Shown here one piece after another: positions 7,748-16,856 of a stretch of DNA of 64,000 nt. Within the stretch, counting starts at the first letter, position 1, and each line of letters begins with the position of its first letter. The stretch covers positions 1 through 64,000 of the forward strand of contig JAEWSG010000064.1 in assembly GCA_023398495.1 (NCBI GenBank), written 5' to 3'. The notes under the pieces are model-generated. The model saw only the letters and a list, made by a program, of their open reading frames with translations, was not told where the DNA came from and did not search any database. Source of the stretch: Bacillota bacterium (lineage in GTDB: Bacteria > Bacillota > Clostridia > Acetivibrionales > Acetivibrionaceae). A program made the position numbers and the translations under genes.

Positions 7748-8677
7748 ATGATTACAACTGTAGTTTTAAACCCGGCTGTAGATAAGATCTATTTTGTGGA
7801 CAATTTCCAGGTTGGTAGTATGTTCAGGGTAAAGGAAACAATCAGGTCTGCAGGCGGCAAGGGTATAAATGTTTCACGTGTTATTACATCATTAGGTGGA
7901 GAGGTTTTATCCGTAGGATTCAAGGGTGGACATACCGGGGAATGGCTGGTTGGGCAGTTGGGAATGTTAGGAGCCAAGACTGATTTTATAGAAGTGGACG
8001 GGGAGTCCAGGACAAATAACAACATAATTGACAGAGTTAACGGAACAGAGACCGAAGTGCTAGAGACTGGGCCATTGATATCCGAACAAGCATTACAAAA
8101 GTTTATATCAGTTTATGACCAGACATTTAAAAAGTCTGAGGTTATTGTATGTTCGGGTGGACTTCCGGCAGGTGTTGGAAATGAAATATACAAGATACTC
8201 ATTTCTAAGGCAAAAAAGCATGGTATAAAAGTTATTTTGGATTCGAGTGGCGAAGTGCTAAAGCATGGCATCGAGGCAAAACCGTATATGATAAAACCTA
8301 ATTTGAGGGAGCTTAGCAGCCTTGTCAACAGAGAACTTAAGGAGATATCAGATATACTGGAGGCTTGCAGGAGCGTTCAAAGAGAAGGCATAGAGATTGT
8401 TTTAGCTTCGCTTGGAGAAAAAGGAGCGATATTGGTTTCAAAAGAAAAATCTTACAGGGCACATGTGCCTCATATCAAAGTTTCAAATACTATTGGCTGT
8501 GGTGATTCAATGGTTGCGGGTTTTGCAACAGCCTTGGAAAAAGGGCTTGGGGTGGAGGAGGCATTTAAGCTTGGGGTTGCATGTGGTGTAAATAATGCTC
8601 AATATGCAGAAATCGGAGTGGTAAAGAAGGACGAAGTATACAAGCTAATTGAAGAAATACGGGTAGAAGAAATATAG
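7748..8677 (+). CDS. 1-phosphofructokinase / tagatose-6-phosphate kinase family (PfkB)
   Basis: 309 residues. The N-terminal TVVLNPAVDKIY and SAGGKGINVSRV (about residues 36-47) plus the C-terminal IGCGDSMVAGFA with catalytic D253 are the two PfkB signatures, of the FruK/LacC subgroup. The family phosphorylates fructose-1-phosphate or tagatose-6-phosphate in the cytosol. No PTS component or fru/lac regulator is adjacent, so the substrate is open. FruK normally has GAGD; Cys replaces Ala here. GGGAG lies before ATG 7748. Confidence 0.85.
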   Translation: MITTVVLNPAVDKIYFVDNFQVGSMFRVKETIRSAGGKGINVSRVITSLGGEVLSVGFKGGHTGEWLVGQLGMLGAKTDFIEVDGESRTNNNIIDRVNGTETEVLETGPLISEQALQKFISVYDQTFKKSEVIVCSGGLPAGVGNEIYKILISKAKKHGIKVILDSSGEVLKHGIEAKPYMIKPNLRELSSLVNRELKEISDILEACRSVQREGIEIVLASLGEKGAILVSKEKSYRAHVPHIKVSNTIGCGDSMVAGFATALEKGLGVEEAFKLGVACGVNNAQYAEIGVVKKDEVYKLIEEIRVEEI

Positions 8678-8745
8678 CTTGTATACTTATTAACTCAATA
8701 ATCTTGTCAGCCAACTTTTATAGCATTAAAATGCACGTTGTCAGT

Positions 8746-9477
8746 TTATGTTATGTGTTTAATTGCGTTTGCCGGACATTTAGAAATTAATTGGTTAACA
8801 ATATTTAGTCTGTCTTCTTTAATATCCTGATTGATAACTCTGGCTTTTTTATTTGAGATTACAAAATAATCAGGAGCTATTTTTGAACAAATTCCACAAC
8901 CTATGCAGTATTCACTAAGTATATATAGTTTATTCTCTTTGGCATCGGTACAAGAGGTGTCTTGGGGAATATCTTTTTGTTTTACAAGTTTTGAAGTAGT
9001 ATAGCCCATGACGAAAATGGAAATTGTTGTTAGAATCCATCGTGTAATCATAAGTTTGGGGCTTAAGAACTTAGCTTCATTCAATAGCATAGGGACTTTA
9101 ATAACCGCCCATGTACTAAGAATGATTACAATATTTGAAATGCTAGCACCCTTTGTTAAAAGTGCCTTACATACAGGAAAAGCTGCATATATCGGCCCGG
9201 CTGAAAAACTGCCAAGTAGGAAGGAAAAAACTGAACCTTTAAAGCCAGAGCCTTTTCCAAAGTTATTTTCTATAGTTTCCCGCGGTACCCAGGCTGTTAT
9301 AAGTGAGGTTAACAGTAGTATGACAGGCATAATCATTAACATCTCTTTAACATAATACAGGCTGTTTTGAAAGGATTGGAGTGACTTGTCGGGATTAAAG
9401 ATTGTCAGTCCAATGTAAGTAAGTACAACGGCTGAAAGAAGTTTGTTGTTAAGTAATGCCTGCTTTAATTTGTTCAT
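8746..9477 (-). CDS. Permease half (DUF318/ArsP_1-like) with C-terminal [4Fe-4S] ferredoxin domain
   Basis: 243 residues. The first about 165 residues are hydrophobic with several membrane segments and the block FSFLLGSFSAGPIYAAFPVC, typical of the YraQ/ArsP_1 permease group. The C-terminus carries C-x2-C-x2-C (EYCIGCGICSKIAP) and a later C-P (KCPANAI), a single-cluster ferredoxin fold facing the cytoplasm. ATG overlaps the TGA of the upstream half (9474-9477), so the two are translationally coupled. A redox-gated or electron-coupled exporter is an attractive idea but only inference; the substrate is unknown. Confidence 0.8.
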   Translation of the reverse strand: MNKLKQALLNNKLLSAVVLTYIGLTIFNPDKSLQSFQNSLYYVKEMLMIMPVILLLTSLITAWVPRETIENNFGKGSGFKGSVFSFLLGSFSAGPIYAAFPVCKALLTKGASISNIVIILSTWAVIKVPMLLNEAKFLSPKLMITRWILTTISIFVMGYTTSKLVKQKDIPQDTSCTDAKENKLYILSEYCIGCGICSKIAPDYFVISNKKARVINQDIKEDRLNIVNQLISKCPANAIKHIT

Positions 9478-9956
9478 AACAATACCCCCATTAATAAAGA
9501 AATTATAATGGCAAAAGCAAAGCTTAAAGAGTTTCTGACTATTGTAAACTTAAGCCCAAACTCTTTTTTTTCTAAAGGAAATGTTACAATACCAACCATT
9601 GTTAAAGTAGTCAGAAATGCTACAACAGGAACGATGCTTGCTCCTGCATCAAGTAAAGAGCCAACTAGTGGAAAGGCTACAAAAGCTGGGATTAGTGTAA
9701 TACATCCCACAAATGCAAATACAAGCGTTGATATAAGTGCGTTTGATTCTCCCATAAATTGCTTTATGGTTTCAGGAGGAATAAATGTTAGTATCAAGCC
9801 TATTAAAAATAAAATAGCTATAATTTCACTTGCCATACCTTTCATCATACCACCGGACATTTTGACTGCGTTTAGCGTTTTCTTTTTATCTTTAATTATT
9901 GACAAAATGAACCAAACTACTGCTATAATCCAAAATACTATTGTAAAAATGTCCAT
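9474..9956 (-). CDS. Permease half (DUF318/ArsP_1-like), first gene of the pair
   Basis: 160 residues from ATG 9956, which follows GGAGGG at a good distance; a longer upstream frame to 10001 has no ribosome site. It has about four or five hydrophobic segments, with LIPAFVAFPLVGSLLDAGAS resembling the half-repeat in the second gene and in YraQ-type permeases. YraQ/ArsP permeases are built from two such halves, so the pair probably forms one transporter. It is divergent from the Crp/Fnr gene 150 bases away, which is the obvious regulator. Confidence 0.75.
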   Translation of the reverse strand: MDIFTIVFWIIAVVWFILSIIKDKKKTLNAVKMSGGMMKGMASEIIAILFLIGLILTFIPPETIKQFMGESNALISTLVFAFVGCITLIPAFVAFPLVGSLLDAGASIVPVVAFLTTLTMVGIVTFPLEKKEFGLKFTIVRNSLSFAFAIIISLLMGVLL

Positions 9957-10098
9957 ATTAAATCCCTCCATAATTTTTAGGGTTTGGTGTTTTAACTGCA
10001 AAGAACTCTAAAGCAGGCTCATCAAAATTTTTCAAACATAAAAGGGCTCCTTTCAATATATGTTTTTCTATAGTATACTAAAAATAAAATAATAGAAA

Positions 10099-10114
10099 AG
10101 TTACCATGGTAACT
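10099..10114. promoter_or_regulatory. 16-bp perfect palindrome over the start codon of the Crp/Fnr gene
   Basis: AGTTACCATGGTAACT is a perfect palindrome, with the ATG (10106) at its centre. A shorter palindrome TAGTATACTA lies at 10071-10080 in the same divergent gap. Position and symmetry suit an autoregulatory operator for a dimeric HTH protein. It is not the classical Fnr box (TTGAT-N4-ATCAA). Confidence 0.4.
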
Positions 10115-10801
10115 AATTTGGAGCTGATTAAAATAAATATTGATAATTATATTGAGATTATTTTAAGTTTGGATCTGTTCGCTGACTTTTCACAAGAGCA
10201 ATTTATACAATTGTTCACTCCAATGAAGTATAAAATAAATAACTATAATAAAGGACAGATTATTCATATGCAAAATGAAGTATGCCTCTCAATGGATATT
10301 ATTTTAGACGGTCAATTATCTATTCAAAAAATCGATAGCGAAGGAAATGTATTAAAAATTACAGCTTTGTCTGAGGGCGATATATTAGGGGCAAATCTTT
10401 TGTTTTCAAACAGGAATTCTTACCCTATGACTGTTGTAGCCGAAGCTAAATCAGCTATACTTCACATTTATAAAGACTTAGTGCTTGAACTCAGTCAAAC
10501 CAACATAGGTTTTATGAGTTGTTTATTGACAGAGATTGCTGACAAAACGCTTGTTTTAGCAGATAAAATTGACACTATATCTCTTAAGACTATCCGACAA
10601 CGAATAATAGACTTTTTAAAATATCAATATCATATACAAAACAGCCATATAATTAAACTTAATTTATCAAAGAAGGATTTGGCTGAACGGCTTGGAATAC
10701 AACGTTCGTCCCTTAGCAGGGAATTAAATAAAATGCGAAGGGAAGGGTTGGTTGAATATGATGCAAGAACCATTACAATCAAGGGACTTACCGATTTTTA
10801 A
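10106..10801 (+). CDS. Crp/Fnr family transcriptional regulator
   Basis: 231 residues. Residues about 20-140 form a cyclic-nucleotide-binding-like beta roll (LFADFSQEQFIQLFTPMKYK, then LDGQLSIQKID and EGDILGANLLFS). The C-terminus holds a winged HTH (LSKKDLAERLGIQRSSLSREL). There is no N-terminal Cys cluster, so this is not a classical Fe-S Fnr; the ligand is unknown. It is divergent from the permease pair and likely controls it, as is common for this permease type in clostridia. The ribosome site before ATG 10106 is weak and a palindrome covers the start, so translation may be affected by the bound protein. Confidence 0.88.
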   Translation: MVTNLELIKINIDNYIEIILSLDLFADFSQEQFIQLFTPMKYKINNYNKGQIIHMQNEVCLSMDIILDGQLSIQKIDSEGNVLKITALSEGDILGANLLFSNRNSYPMTVVAEAKSAILHIYKDLVLELSQTNIGFMSCLLTEIADKTLVLADKIDTISLKTIRQRIIDFLKYQYHIQNSHIIKLNLSKKDLAERLGIQRSSLSRELNKMRREGLVEYDARTITIKGLTDF

Positions 10802-10839
10802 TATTCTTTTTCTAAAGGGTGCCCCCTCCCACCAAATCA

Positions 10840-11886
10840 TCAATGCGTGAACTCATCTTTCATTTCAACAGGATTTGTAAATGTATGTTTGTCTTTTGGA
10901 TTATCTTCAATGCAAATAGCACCTAACTCCTTTGTGAACATGGCTACCTTATTGCGGCCGGCTGATTTAGCCTTATAAAGAGCTAAATCAGCTTCTTCAA
11001 GCAGTTTGACTGAAGTAAAGTCACTGCTGACCTGTGATGAAGGAGACAAACTGCTTAGCCCTAAGCTGACTGTTATTTTGATATCTGTTCCTCCAGCTTG
11101 AAATAATGAGTTTTGTACATTCTCCCGTATCCTCTCAGCAAGTATTGAGGCACCACTAACTGATGTATTAGGGCAAACAACAACGAATTCTTCTCCTCCA
11201 TACCGTGCGACAATGTCAACATCCCTGACCGATTCGGTTAACTTTTCAGCCAATCTCTTTAATATAGTATCACCAGCTATATGACCTAAGGAGTCATTTG
11301 TTTTCTTAAAATAATCTATGTCAATCATAATAACAGAGATTTTTTCGTTATATCTTGCAGTACGTATCAGTTCGCTATCCAGCCTCTTAAGTATATATCC
11401 TTTGTTATAGAGCTCGGTAAGGGAATCTGTAATAGCCATTTGTTCAAGCATTATATTTCTTTTAATCAATTCTCTGTTTTTTCTCACAAGATCTTTTAGT
11501 TTATTGTGGATTCTTATCTGATTATTTATACGGACCAGTACTTCCTGAAACTGAAAGGGCTTGCCGATATAATCATTTGCACCTTGAAGAAAGCCATAGA
11601 CTTGTGAAGATGCATTGGTGTCCTGGGACAATATGATTAACGGTACATCGGTCAAAGTATCCTTTGATTTGAGCACCATCAGAAATTCTTTCCCGTCGGG
11701 AGACTTCATGGACAAGTCTAACAGTATAACTGATGGAGCTACTACTTCTATAAGTTTCAATGCTGTTTCGGCATCATTTGCTGCCAATACGTCAAAACCC
11801 ACATTCCCAAGCCTTCCGGCAAGTTCGTTGATTAAAAGTTTGTCTGTATCCAACAATAAAATTTTTTCCTTCTTCAATGCTCCCAT
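10840..11886 (-). CDS. Response regulator with GGDEF diguanylate cyclase domain
   Basis: 348 residues from ATG 11886, preceded by GGGAGTG; an upstream start at 11916 lacks a ribosome site. Residues about 6-120 are a receiver domain (LLLDTDK at the N-terminus, VILLDLSMKSPDG with the phospho-acceptor Asp, and GKPF with the conserved Lys). A coiled segment (about 120-160) leads to a GGDEF domain with active-site GGEEF at 229-233. RDVD five residues before it matches the RxxD inhibitory site, so product feedback is expected. It makes cyclic di-GMP from two GTP. It converges on the Crp/Fnr gene. Confidence 0.92.
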   Translation of the reverse strand: MGALKKEKILLLDTDKLLINELAGRLGNVGFDVLAANDAETALKLIEVVAPSVILLDLSMKSPDGKEFLMVLKSKDTLTDVPLIILSQDTNASSQVYGFLQGANDYIGKPFQFQEVLVRINNQIRIHNKLKDLVRKNRELIKRNIMLEQMAITDSLTELYNKGYILKRLDSELIRTARYNEKISVIMIDIDYFKKTNDSLGHIAGDTILKRLAEKLTESVRDVDIVARYGGEEFVVVCPNTSVSGASILAERIRENVQNSLFQAGGTDIKITVSLGLSSLSPSSQVSSDFTSVKLLEEADLALYKAKSAGRNKVAMFTKELGAICIEDNPKDKHTFTNPVEMKDEFTH

Positions 11887-11994
11887 GTAAATCACTCCCA
11901 AAAACAAATAAGTCACGAAAAAAAATCTTTCATTTTATTTATATATACCCTAAAAACATTATTATAATCAGGGCTTGATTATATTAAAGATTTA

Positions 11995-12029
11995 ACTATA
12001 TAATAAATTGTTTGGATTTATTATATAGT
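11995..12029. repeat. 13-bp perfect hairpin upstream of tex
   Basis: ACTATATAATAAA (11995-12007) pairs perfectly with TTTATTATATAGT (12017-12029) across a 9-nt loop. It is purely A/T in the arms and lies about 80 bases before the tex start. It could be an operator-like site or a 5' untranslated hairpin; it lacks the GC stem of a terminator. Confidence 0.6.
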
Positions 12030-12111
12030 ACGAAATTTTGGTTATATCACGAATTGTACATTCAAAAAGCTATATAGATGTTAATAACATGTTAAATATT
12101 TGGAGGATTAG

Positions 12112-14268
12112 ATGCTGGATATTAATGCAAAACTTATAAGCGAGTTTAATTTAAAACCTTTTCAGGTGCAAAATACAGTAAAACTGATTGACGATGGTAA
12201 TACAATCCCTTTTATTGCAAGGTACAGGAAAGAGATGACAGGTGAGCTCAATGATCAGGTTTTGAGGGAATTGTATGACAGATTGATATACTTGAGAAAT
12301 CTTGAAGCAAGAAGAGAAGAGGTATTAAGGCTTATTGGCGAGCAGGGGAAGCTTACAGATGAGATAGCTGGGAGCCTTAAGAAAGCTGTTGTACTACAAG
12401 AAATTGAAGATATTTATAGGCCGTTCAGACCAAAGAGGAGAACTCGTGCTACAATTGCGAAGGAAAAGGGACTTGAACCTCTGGCGGAAATTTTGTTCTC
12501 TCAGGATATTACAAGTGGGAGTATCGAAGAAATGGCAGCACCCTTTATAGATCCTGACAAAGCAGTTAATACGGTTGAAGAAGCATTAAACGGTGCAATG
12601 GATATAATTGCGGAGGACGTTTCCGATAACGCAGAGTTCAGAAAGGCAATAAGGGAAATGTTCTATAAGCTTGGAACCATTGTATCAAAATCAAAGAAAG
12701 AGGAAGATTCGGTGTACCGGATGTATTATGACTTTTCCGAGCCTGTTGCAAAAATCGCCAATCATAGAATTTTGGCAATCAACAGGGGAGAAAAGGAAGA
12801 GTTTTTGCAGGTTAAAATTGATGTTCCTGATGAAAGGGTTACAAGCTATTTAAAGGCAAATTGTATTAAAAAGACCCGTTCTATAAGCTCGGAATACGTT
12901 GAAAGGGCGATAGAAGATTCCTATGAACGGCTGATATCTCCTTCGGTTGAGAGGGAGGTCAGAAATGACCTGACAGAGAATGCACAGGAACAGGCCATGA
13001 AGGTATTTGCTGCTAACTTGAAAAACTTGTTGCTCCAGCCACCGGTTAAGGGTAGGGTGGTTTTAGGGTTAGATCCAGCCTACAGGACAGGGTGCAAAAT
13101 AGGAGTAGTTGATGATACCGGGAAGGTTCTGGAAACCACGGTTATTTATCCTACACCTCCTCAGAATAAGGTTGAAGAAGCAAAAAAGGTTATGAAATAT
13201 CTTGTTGAAAAACACAAGGTTGATATTGTTTCCATTGGAAACGGTACTGCATCAAAGGAGTCGGAAATTTTCGTTGCCGATTTGATTAAAGAATTGGACA
13301 GAAAGCTCTACTATATGGTAGTGAGTGAGGCAGGAGCTTCGGTATACTCAGCTTCAAAGTTGGCTGCTGAGGAGTTTCCGGATTTTGATGTAGCATTAAG
13401 AAGTGCTGTGTCTATAGCAAGGAGACTTCAAGACCCGCTTGCCGAACTGGTAAAGATTGACCCGAAAGCGATAGGAGTAGGTCAATATCAGCACGATATG
13501 AATCAGAAAAGATTGGGAGAATCCTTGGGCGGTGTTGTTGAAGATTGTGTTAACAGTGTTGGGGTTGATCTCAATACGGCATCACCATCCCTCTTATCTT
13601 ATATTTCAGGTATAAATTCTGCGATTGCCCGCAATATTGTAGAATACAGGGAAACAAACGGTAAATTTAGCAGGCGTGCAGAACTTAAAAAAGTTAAAAA
13701 GTTGGGGGAAAAGGCATTTGAACAGTGTGCTGGGTTCTTGAGGATTCCGGATGGCGGAAATGTTTTAGACAGCACATCGGTGCATCCTGAATCCTATACG
13801 GCAGCAAGTAAGCTTCTAGAGCTTATGGGCTACAGCATGGAGGATGTAAAGCAGAGGAAGCTCGATAAGCTTAAGCAGGAAGTAGATAAGAAAGGTATAG
13901 GTGATATAGCCTCACAAATAGGTGTTGGAATTCCTACTTTGAGGGATATTATAAATGAACTTTTAAAGCCTGGTCGGGATCCAAGAGATGAGCTGCCAAA
14001 ACCTGTACTCCTTACCGATGTTCTTGATATTGAAGACTTAAGACCTGGCATGGTGCTGACAGGTACCGTAAGGAATGTTGCCGACTTTGGTGCATTTGTA
14101 GACATTGGCGTACATCAGGACGGTCTTGTCCATATTTCCGAACTTTGTGACAGATATGTGAAAAGCCCAATGGAGGTAGTAGCTGTAGGCGATATTGTTA
14201 AAGTAAGAATTTTGGATGTTGATGTGCCACGAAAGAGAATATCACTTAGTATGAAGGAAGTAAACTAG
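12112..14268 (+). CDS. tex: Tex family RNA-binding transcriptional accessory protein
   Basis: 718 residues, the normal length. Order: N-terminal helical Tex_N region (about 1-190, with IPFIARYRKEMTGELND), YqgF/RNase H-like domain (about 315-450, VLGLDPAYRTGCKIGVVD), helix-hairpin-helix region (about 480-560, VDLNTASPSLLSYISGI), and a C-terminal S1 domain (about 643-715, GMVLTGTVRNVADFGAFVDI). Tex binds nucleic acid and influences transcription and RNA stability; it is near-universal in bacteria. GGAGG lies before ATG 12112. The TAG stop is contributed by the left end of a palindromic repeat that starts at 14267. Confidence 0.96.
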   Translation: MLDINAKLISEFNLKPFQVQNTVKLIDDGNTIPFIARYRKEMTGELNDQVLRELYDRLIYLRNLEARREEVLRLIGEQGKLTDEIAGSLKKAVVLQEIEDIYRPFRPKRRTRATIAKEKGLEPLAEILFSQDITSGSIEEMAAPFIDPDKAVNTVEEALNGAMDIIAEDVSDNAEFRKAIREMFYKLGTIVSKSKKEEDSVYRMYYDFSEPVAKIANHRILAINRGEKEEFLQVKIDVPDERVTSYLKANCIKKTRSISSEYVERAIEDSYERLISPSVEREVRNDLTENAQEQAMKVFAANLKNLLLQPPVKGRVVLGLDPAYRTGCKIGVVDDTGKVLETTVIYPTPPQNKVEEAKKVMKYLVEKHKVDIVSIGNGTASKESEIFVADLIKELDRKLYYMVVSEAGASVYSASKLAAEEFPDFDVALRSAVSIARRLQDPLAELVKIDPKAIGVGQYQHDMNQKRLGESLGGVVEDCVNSVGVDLNTASPSLLSYISGINSAIARNIVEYRETNGKFSRRAELKKVKKLGEKAFEQCAGFLRIPDGGNVLDSTSVHPESYTAASKLLELMGYSMEDVKQRKLDKLKQEVDKKGIGDIASQIGVGIPTLRDIINELLKPGRDPRDELPKPVLLTDVLDIEDLRPGMVLTGTVRNVADFGAFVDIGVHQDGLVHISELCDRYVKSPMEVVAVGDIVKVRILDVDVPRKRISLSMKEVN

Positions 14269-14338
14269 TGCTGATTAACAAAATAAAATTCTAGAATTTA
14301 ATTTTGTTAATCAGCAAAAAACATAGTATGTGCATTTT
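14267..14338 (-). repeat. Half copy of the composite palindromic repeat (right hairpin)
   Basis: These 72 bases match the reverse complement of the right-hand part of the full element (19378-19489): AGTGCTGATTAAC, a TTCTAGAA-centred palindrome, GTTAATCAGC, an AT-rich spacer and ATGTGCATTTTG. Similarity then stops. The hairpin directly follows tex and could also end its transcript, although no T-tract is attached. Confidence 0.85.
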
Positions 14339-14359
14339 GAAATGAAAGAGGGTTAAAAT

Positions 14360-15262
14360 ATGAAAGGTATAGGCTATTTTTATAAGCCCATTAAGAAAAG
14401 GCCGGAATTGTTGTTTATTTTCGGAATAATAACATTTATATATTGTTTTATAGAATACAACTTTATTATGCCTGTGGCTAATGTAGTGACCGTTTTAAGG
14501 ACAGGTAATATTTTAGATAGTATTATGCATCTTATACAGCTTGTGCTCAATTATGTCACAAATATAAAGCCTGCAAGTATAATTTTTACTTTGATAGGAT
14601 TAATGGCAGTTTCACTGGTAGCAGGGCTGTTCTTATCCGGCTATTTGAATGTGCTCAATAGCTCATTTATAGATACAAAGAGAGTGAAGGGGAATTTCGG
14701 AAAAGGAGTGCGGAAGCATTTTGTTAAGATTTCCAGAATCACCTTTGTTGTTATGCTGTTCTCGCTGGTATTTGTTGTGTTTATGCTGGTGGTTTCCGTT
14801 CCTTCAATCGTTATCACTAATGCTGCCATTACAGATAAGCCGGAACTTTTGGGTGTATCAATAGTTTTGGATTTTATAACAATAGGTATAATGTTTTTTA
14901 GTGTAATGTTTTTTAAAATATATATGTTTTTTTGGTATCCTGCAGCAATAAATTCTGATAAAAAGTTTTTTGAAAGGGGAAAGCGTGCCGCAGATGCCTC
15001 GTTCTGGAGTATTGTTTTAAGGTTTGTTTTGTTTGATATCCTGATTATTTTATTGCAGATAGTCTTGTTTATTATAAACGCACAACTGTCTAAGCAGGAA
15101 GGTGGATTTTTTGAGGCGTTAAGTGTGTTTGTATTATTGTTTGTCAACTGGATTCTTAAGACAGTAGTGTTTTCGTCTGTTATAAGTTATGTTTTTTCAA
15201 AATTTATAATTTATAAGAATAAAGCTTATATTGTCAAGGAAGCTGATGCTGGTGCAGTTTGA
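14360..15262 (+). CDS. Multi-spanning membrane protein of unknown function
   Basis: 300 residues with about six hydrophobic segments (near 20-45, 70-100, 125-150, 160-195, 220-245 and 250-280) and short basic loops. No catalytic or transporter motif is evident, and I cannot place the family with confidence. The layout loosely recalls DUF975/DUF4013-type membrane proteins of Firmicutes. GAGGG lies before ATG 14360. It stands alone after the repeat that follows tex. Confidence 0.75.
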   Translation: MKGIGYFYKPIKKRPELLFIFGIITFIYCFIEYNFIMPVANVVTVLRTGNILDSIMHLIQLVLNYVTNIKPASIIFTLIGLMAVSLVAGLFLSGYLNVLNSSFIDTKRVKGNFGKGVRKHFVKISRITFVVMLFSLVFVVFMLVVSVPSIVITNAAITDKPELLGVSIVLDFITIGIMFFSVMFFKIYMFFWYPAAINSDKKFFERGKRAADASFWSIVLRFVLFDILIILLQIVLFIINAQLSKQEGGFFEALSVFVLLFVNWILKTVVFSSVISYVFSKFIIYKNKAYIVKEADAGAV

Positions 15263-15414
15263 CATTGTGTGCTTTGATGTATTTTAAAGTGACTTCAATT
15301 TTTTGCATAAGAAGTTAAGTTACGAACTTATGAAGAGGTTATCGAAGAAGTGGTGATAGTTATACTTGAAATTATAATAATTCATAGTATAATTATATCA
15401 AGAGGTGGTTTTAA

Positions 15415-16803
15415 GTGAAAAGGTTTATTGATAGAAAACAGGAAATCCAGTTTTTAAAGGACGAATATAATCGTAAAGGGTCTTCGCTGGTGATCCTTTA
15501 CGGCAGACGCAGAGTAGGTAAGACTGAACTATCTGTAGAATTTATGCGGGGGAAAAATGCACTTTACTTTCTTGTGACCGAAGAAAGTGAACTACAAAAT
15601 CGGAATTCATTTAGAGATGCAGTAGCAAACTTTTGTGATAACGATTTATTAAAAAATGCAAAAGTGGATGGCTGGGAAATTTTATTTAAAACACTTCTTT
15701 CGAAAACGATCGGTGAAAAACTCATTTTAGTAATCGATGAATTTCAGTATCTAGGGAAATTCAATCAGGCTTTTCCTTCCATATTTCAAAAGATATGGGA
15801 CACTATGCTAAAAGATAAAAATATTATGGTTATACTTTGTGGTTCGCTGGTATCGATGATGGAAAGTCAGACATTGAATTATACCAGTCCTTTATACGGT
15901 AGAAGAACAGGACAAATTAAACTGAAGCAAATTCCGTTCATCTATTATCAGGAGTTTTTTCCGGGAAAAGACCGCAAGGGACTAATCGAATATTATGCGG
16001 TTACAGGTGGTGTACCTAAATATATAGAACTATTTTATGACAGTGAGGATATCTATTCTGCAATTGATAAAAATGTCTTATCAAAACAAAGTTTCCTTTA
16101 TGATGAGCCGAATTTTCTATTGCAACGTGAAGTCTCAGAAGTGGGGAGCTACTTTTCAGTAATAAAAGCTATTGCAGCAGGAAATCAGAAGTTGGCTAAA
16201 ATAGCAGGAAGCTTGGAATTAAAACAGACCGGATTAACGAAATATCTTAAAACTTTAATGGATCTTGATATTTTAGAACGAGAAGTACCTATAATCGAAG
16301 ATAATCCTGAAAAAAGCAAAAGAGGTTTGTACAAGATAAAAGATAACTTTATTCTTTTCTGGTTCAAATTTGTCTATCCGAACTTAAGTTTTATTGAGTC
16401 CGGAAACAAAGAACTCGCTATGAAAAGGATAAGAGCAAATCTGACGGATAGTCATATCAGCTATATATATGAGGACGTTTGTATAGAGGAAATGTGGAAG
16501 TTGAATTCCGAAGGAAAGTGGAACTTTACTTTTGATAAAGTGGGTCGATGGTGGAACAACGACAAGGAAATAGACATTGTTGCCTTTGATAGTAACGGAA
16601 CTGACATTATCTTTGGAGAATGCAAGTATTGGGAAGGCAAAGTTGGAATGAATGTTCTTAATGTACTTGAAGAAAAGGCAAAGTCGGTTGAGTGGAGGAG
16701 AGGAAAGCGTAACGAGCATTTTATCTTGTTTGCTATCAATGGATTTACAGATGAATTATTGGAAGTAGCTAAGACAAGAAGAGATGTTGTGCTATGGGAA
16801 TAA
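15415..16803 (+). CDS. AAA+ ATPase (ATPase_2) with C-terminal DUF234 / PD-(D/E)XK-like domain
   Basis: 462 residues from GTG 15415 after AGAGGTGG. Walker A is GRRRVGKTE (K36) and Walker B is LVIDEF (D108-E109), with a STAND-like layout typical of the archaeal-type ATPase_2 family. A winged-helix-like segment (about 255-290) precedes a C-terminal domain with E385-I-D387 and E402-C-K404, spaced like the acidic residues and Lys of PD-(D/E)XK nucleases, as in DUF234. The family is patchily distributed and often multicopy. Its function is uncertain: DNA-related or defence roles are suggested but not shown. It is monocistronic. Confidence 0.88.
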   Translation: MKRFIDRKQEIQFLKDEYNRKGSSLVILYGRRRVGKTELSVEFMRGKNALYFLVTEESELQNRNSFRDAVANFCDNDLLKNAKVDGWEILFKTLLSKTIGEKLILVIDEFQYLGKFNQAFPSIFQKIWDTMLKDKNIMVILCGSLVSMMESQTLNYTSPLYGRRTGQIKLKQIPFIYYQEFFPGKDRKGLIEYYAVTGGVPKYIELFYDSEDIYSAIDKNVLSKQSFLYDEPNFLLQREVSEVGSYFSVIKAIAAGNQKLAKIAGSLELKQTGLTKYLKTLMDLDILEREVPIIEDNPEKSKRGLYKIKDNFILFWFKFVYPNLSFIESGNKELAMKRIRANLTDSHISYIYEDVCIEEMWKLNSEGKWNFTFDKVGRWWNNDKEIDIVAFDSNGTDIIFGECKYWEGKVGMNVLNVLEEKAKSVEWRRGKRNEHFILFAINGFTDELLEVAKTRRDVVLWE

Positions 16804-16840
16804 AGGTCTGACTGCGATGGAATATCGAAGCCAGACCTTT
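16802..16840. terminator. Bidirectional terminator between convergent genes
   Basis: AAAGGTCTG (16802-16810) pairs with CAGACCTTT (16832-16840). It lies between the ATPase gene stop and the stop of the minus-strand MFS gene, and the A/T ends of the stem allow it to serve both strands. Confidence 0.75.
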
Positions 16841-16856
16841 ATCTGAAACATTAATC

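Noticed and set aside
8700..8745. Similarity between 8708-8740 and 53228-53262 (TTATAGCATT- and TCATAGCATT-containing gaps)
   Set aside because: Only patchy similarity in A/T-rich sequence; too weak to call a repeat.
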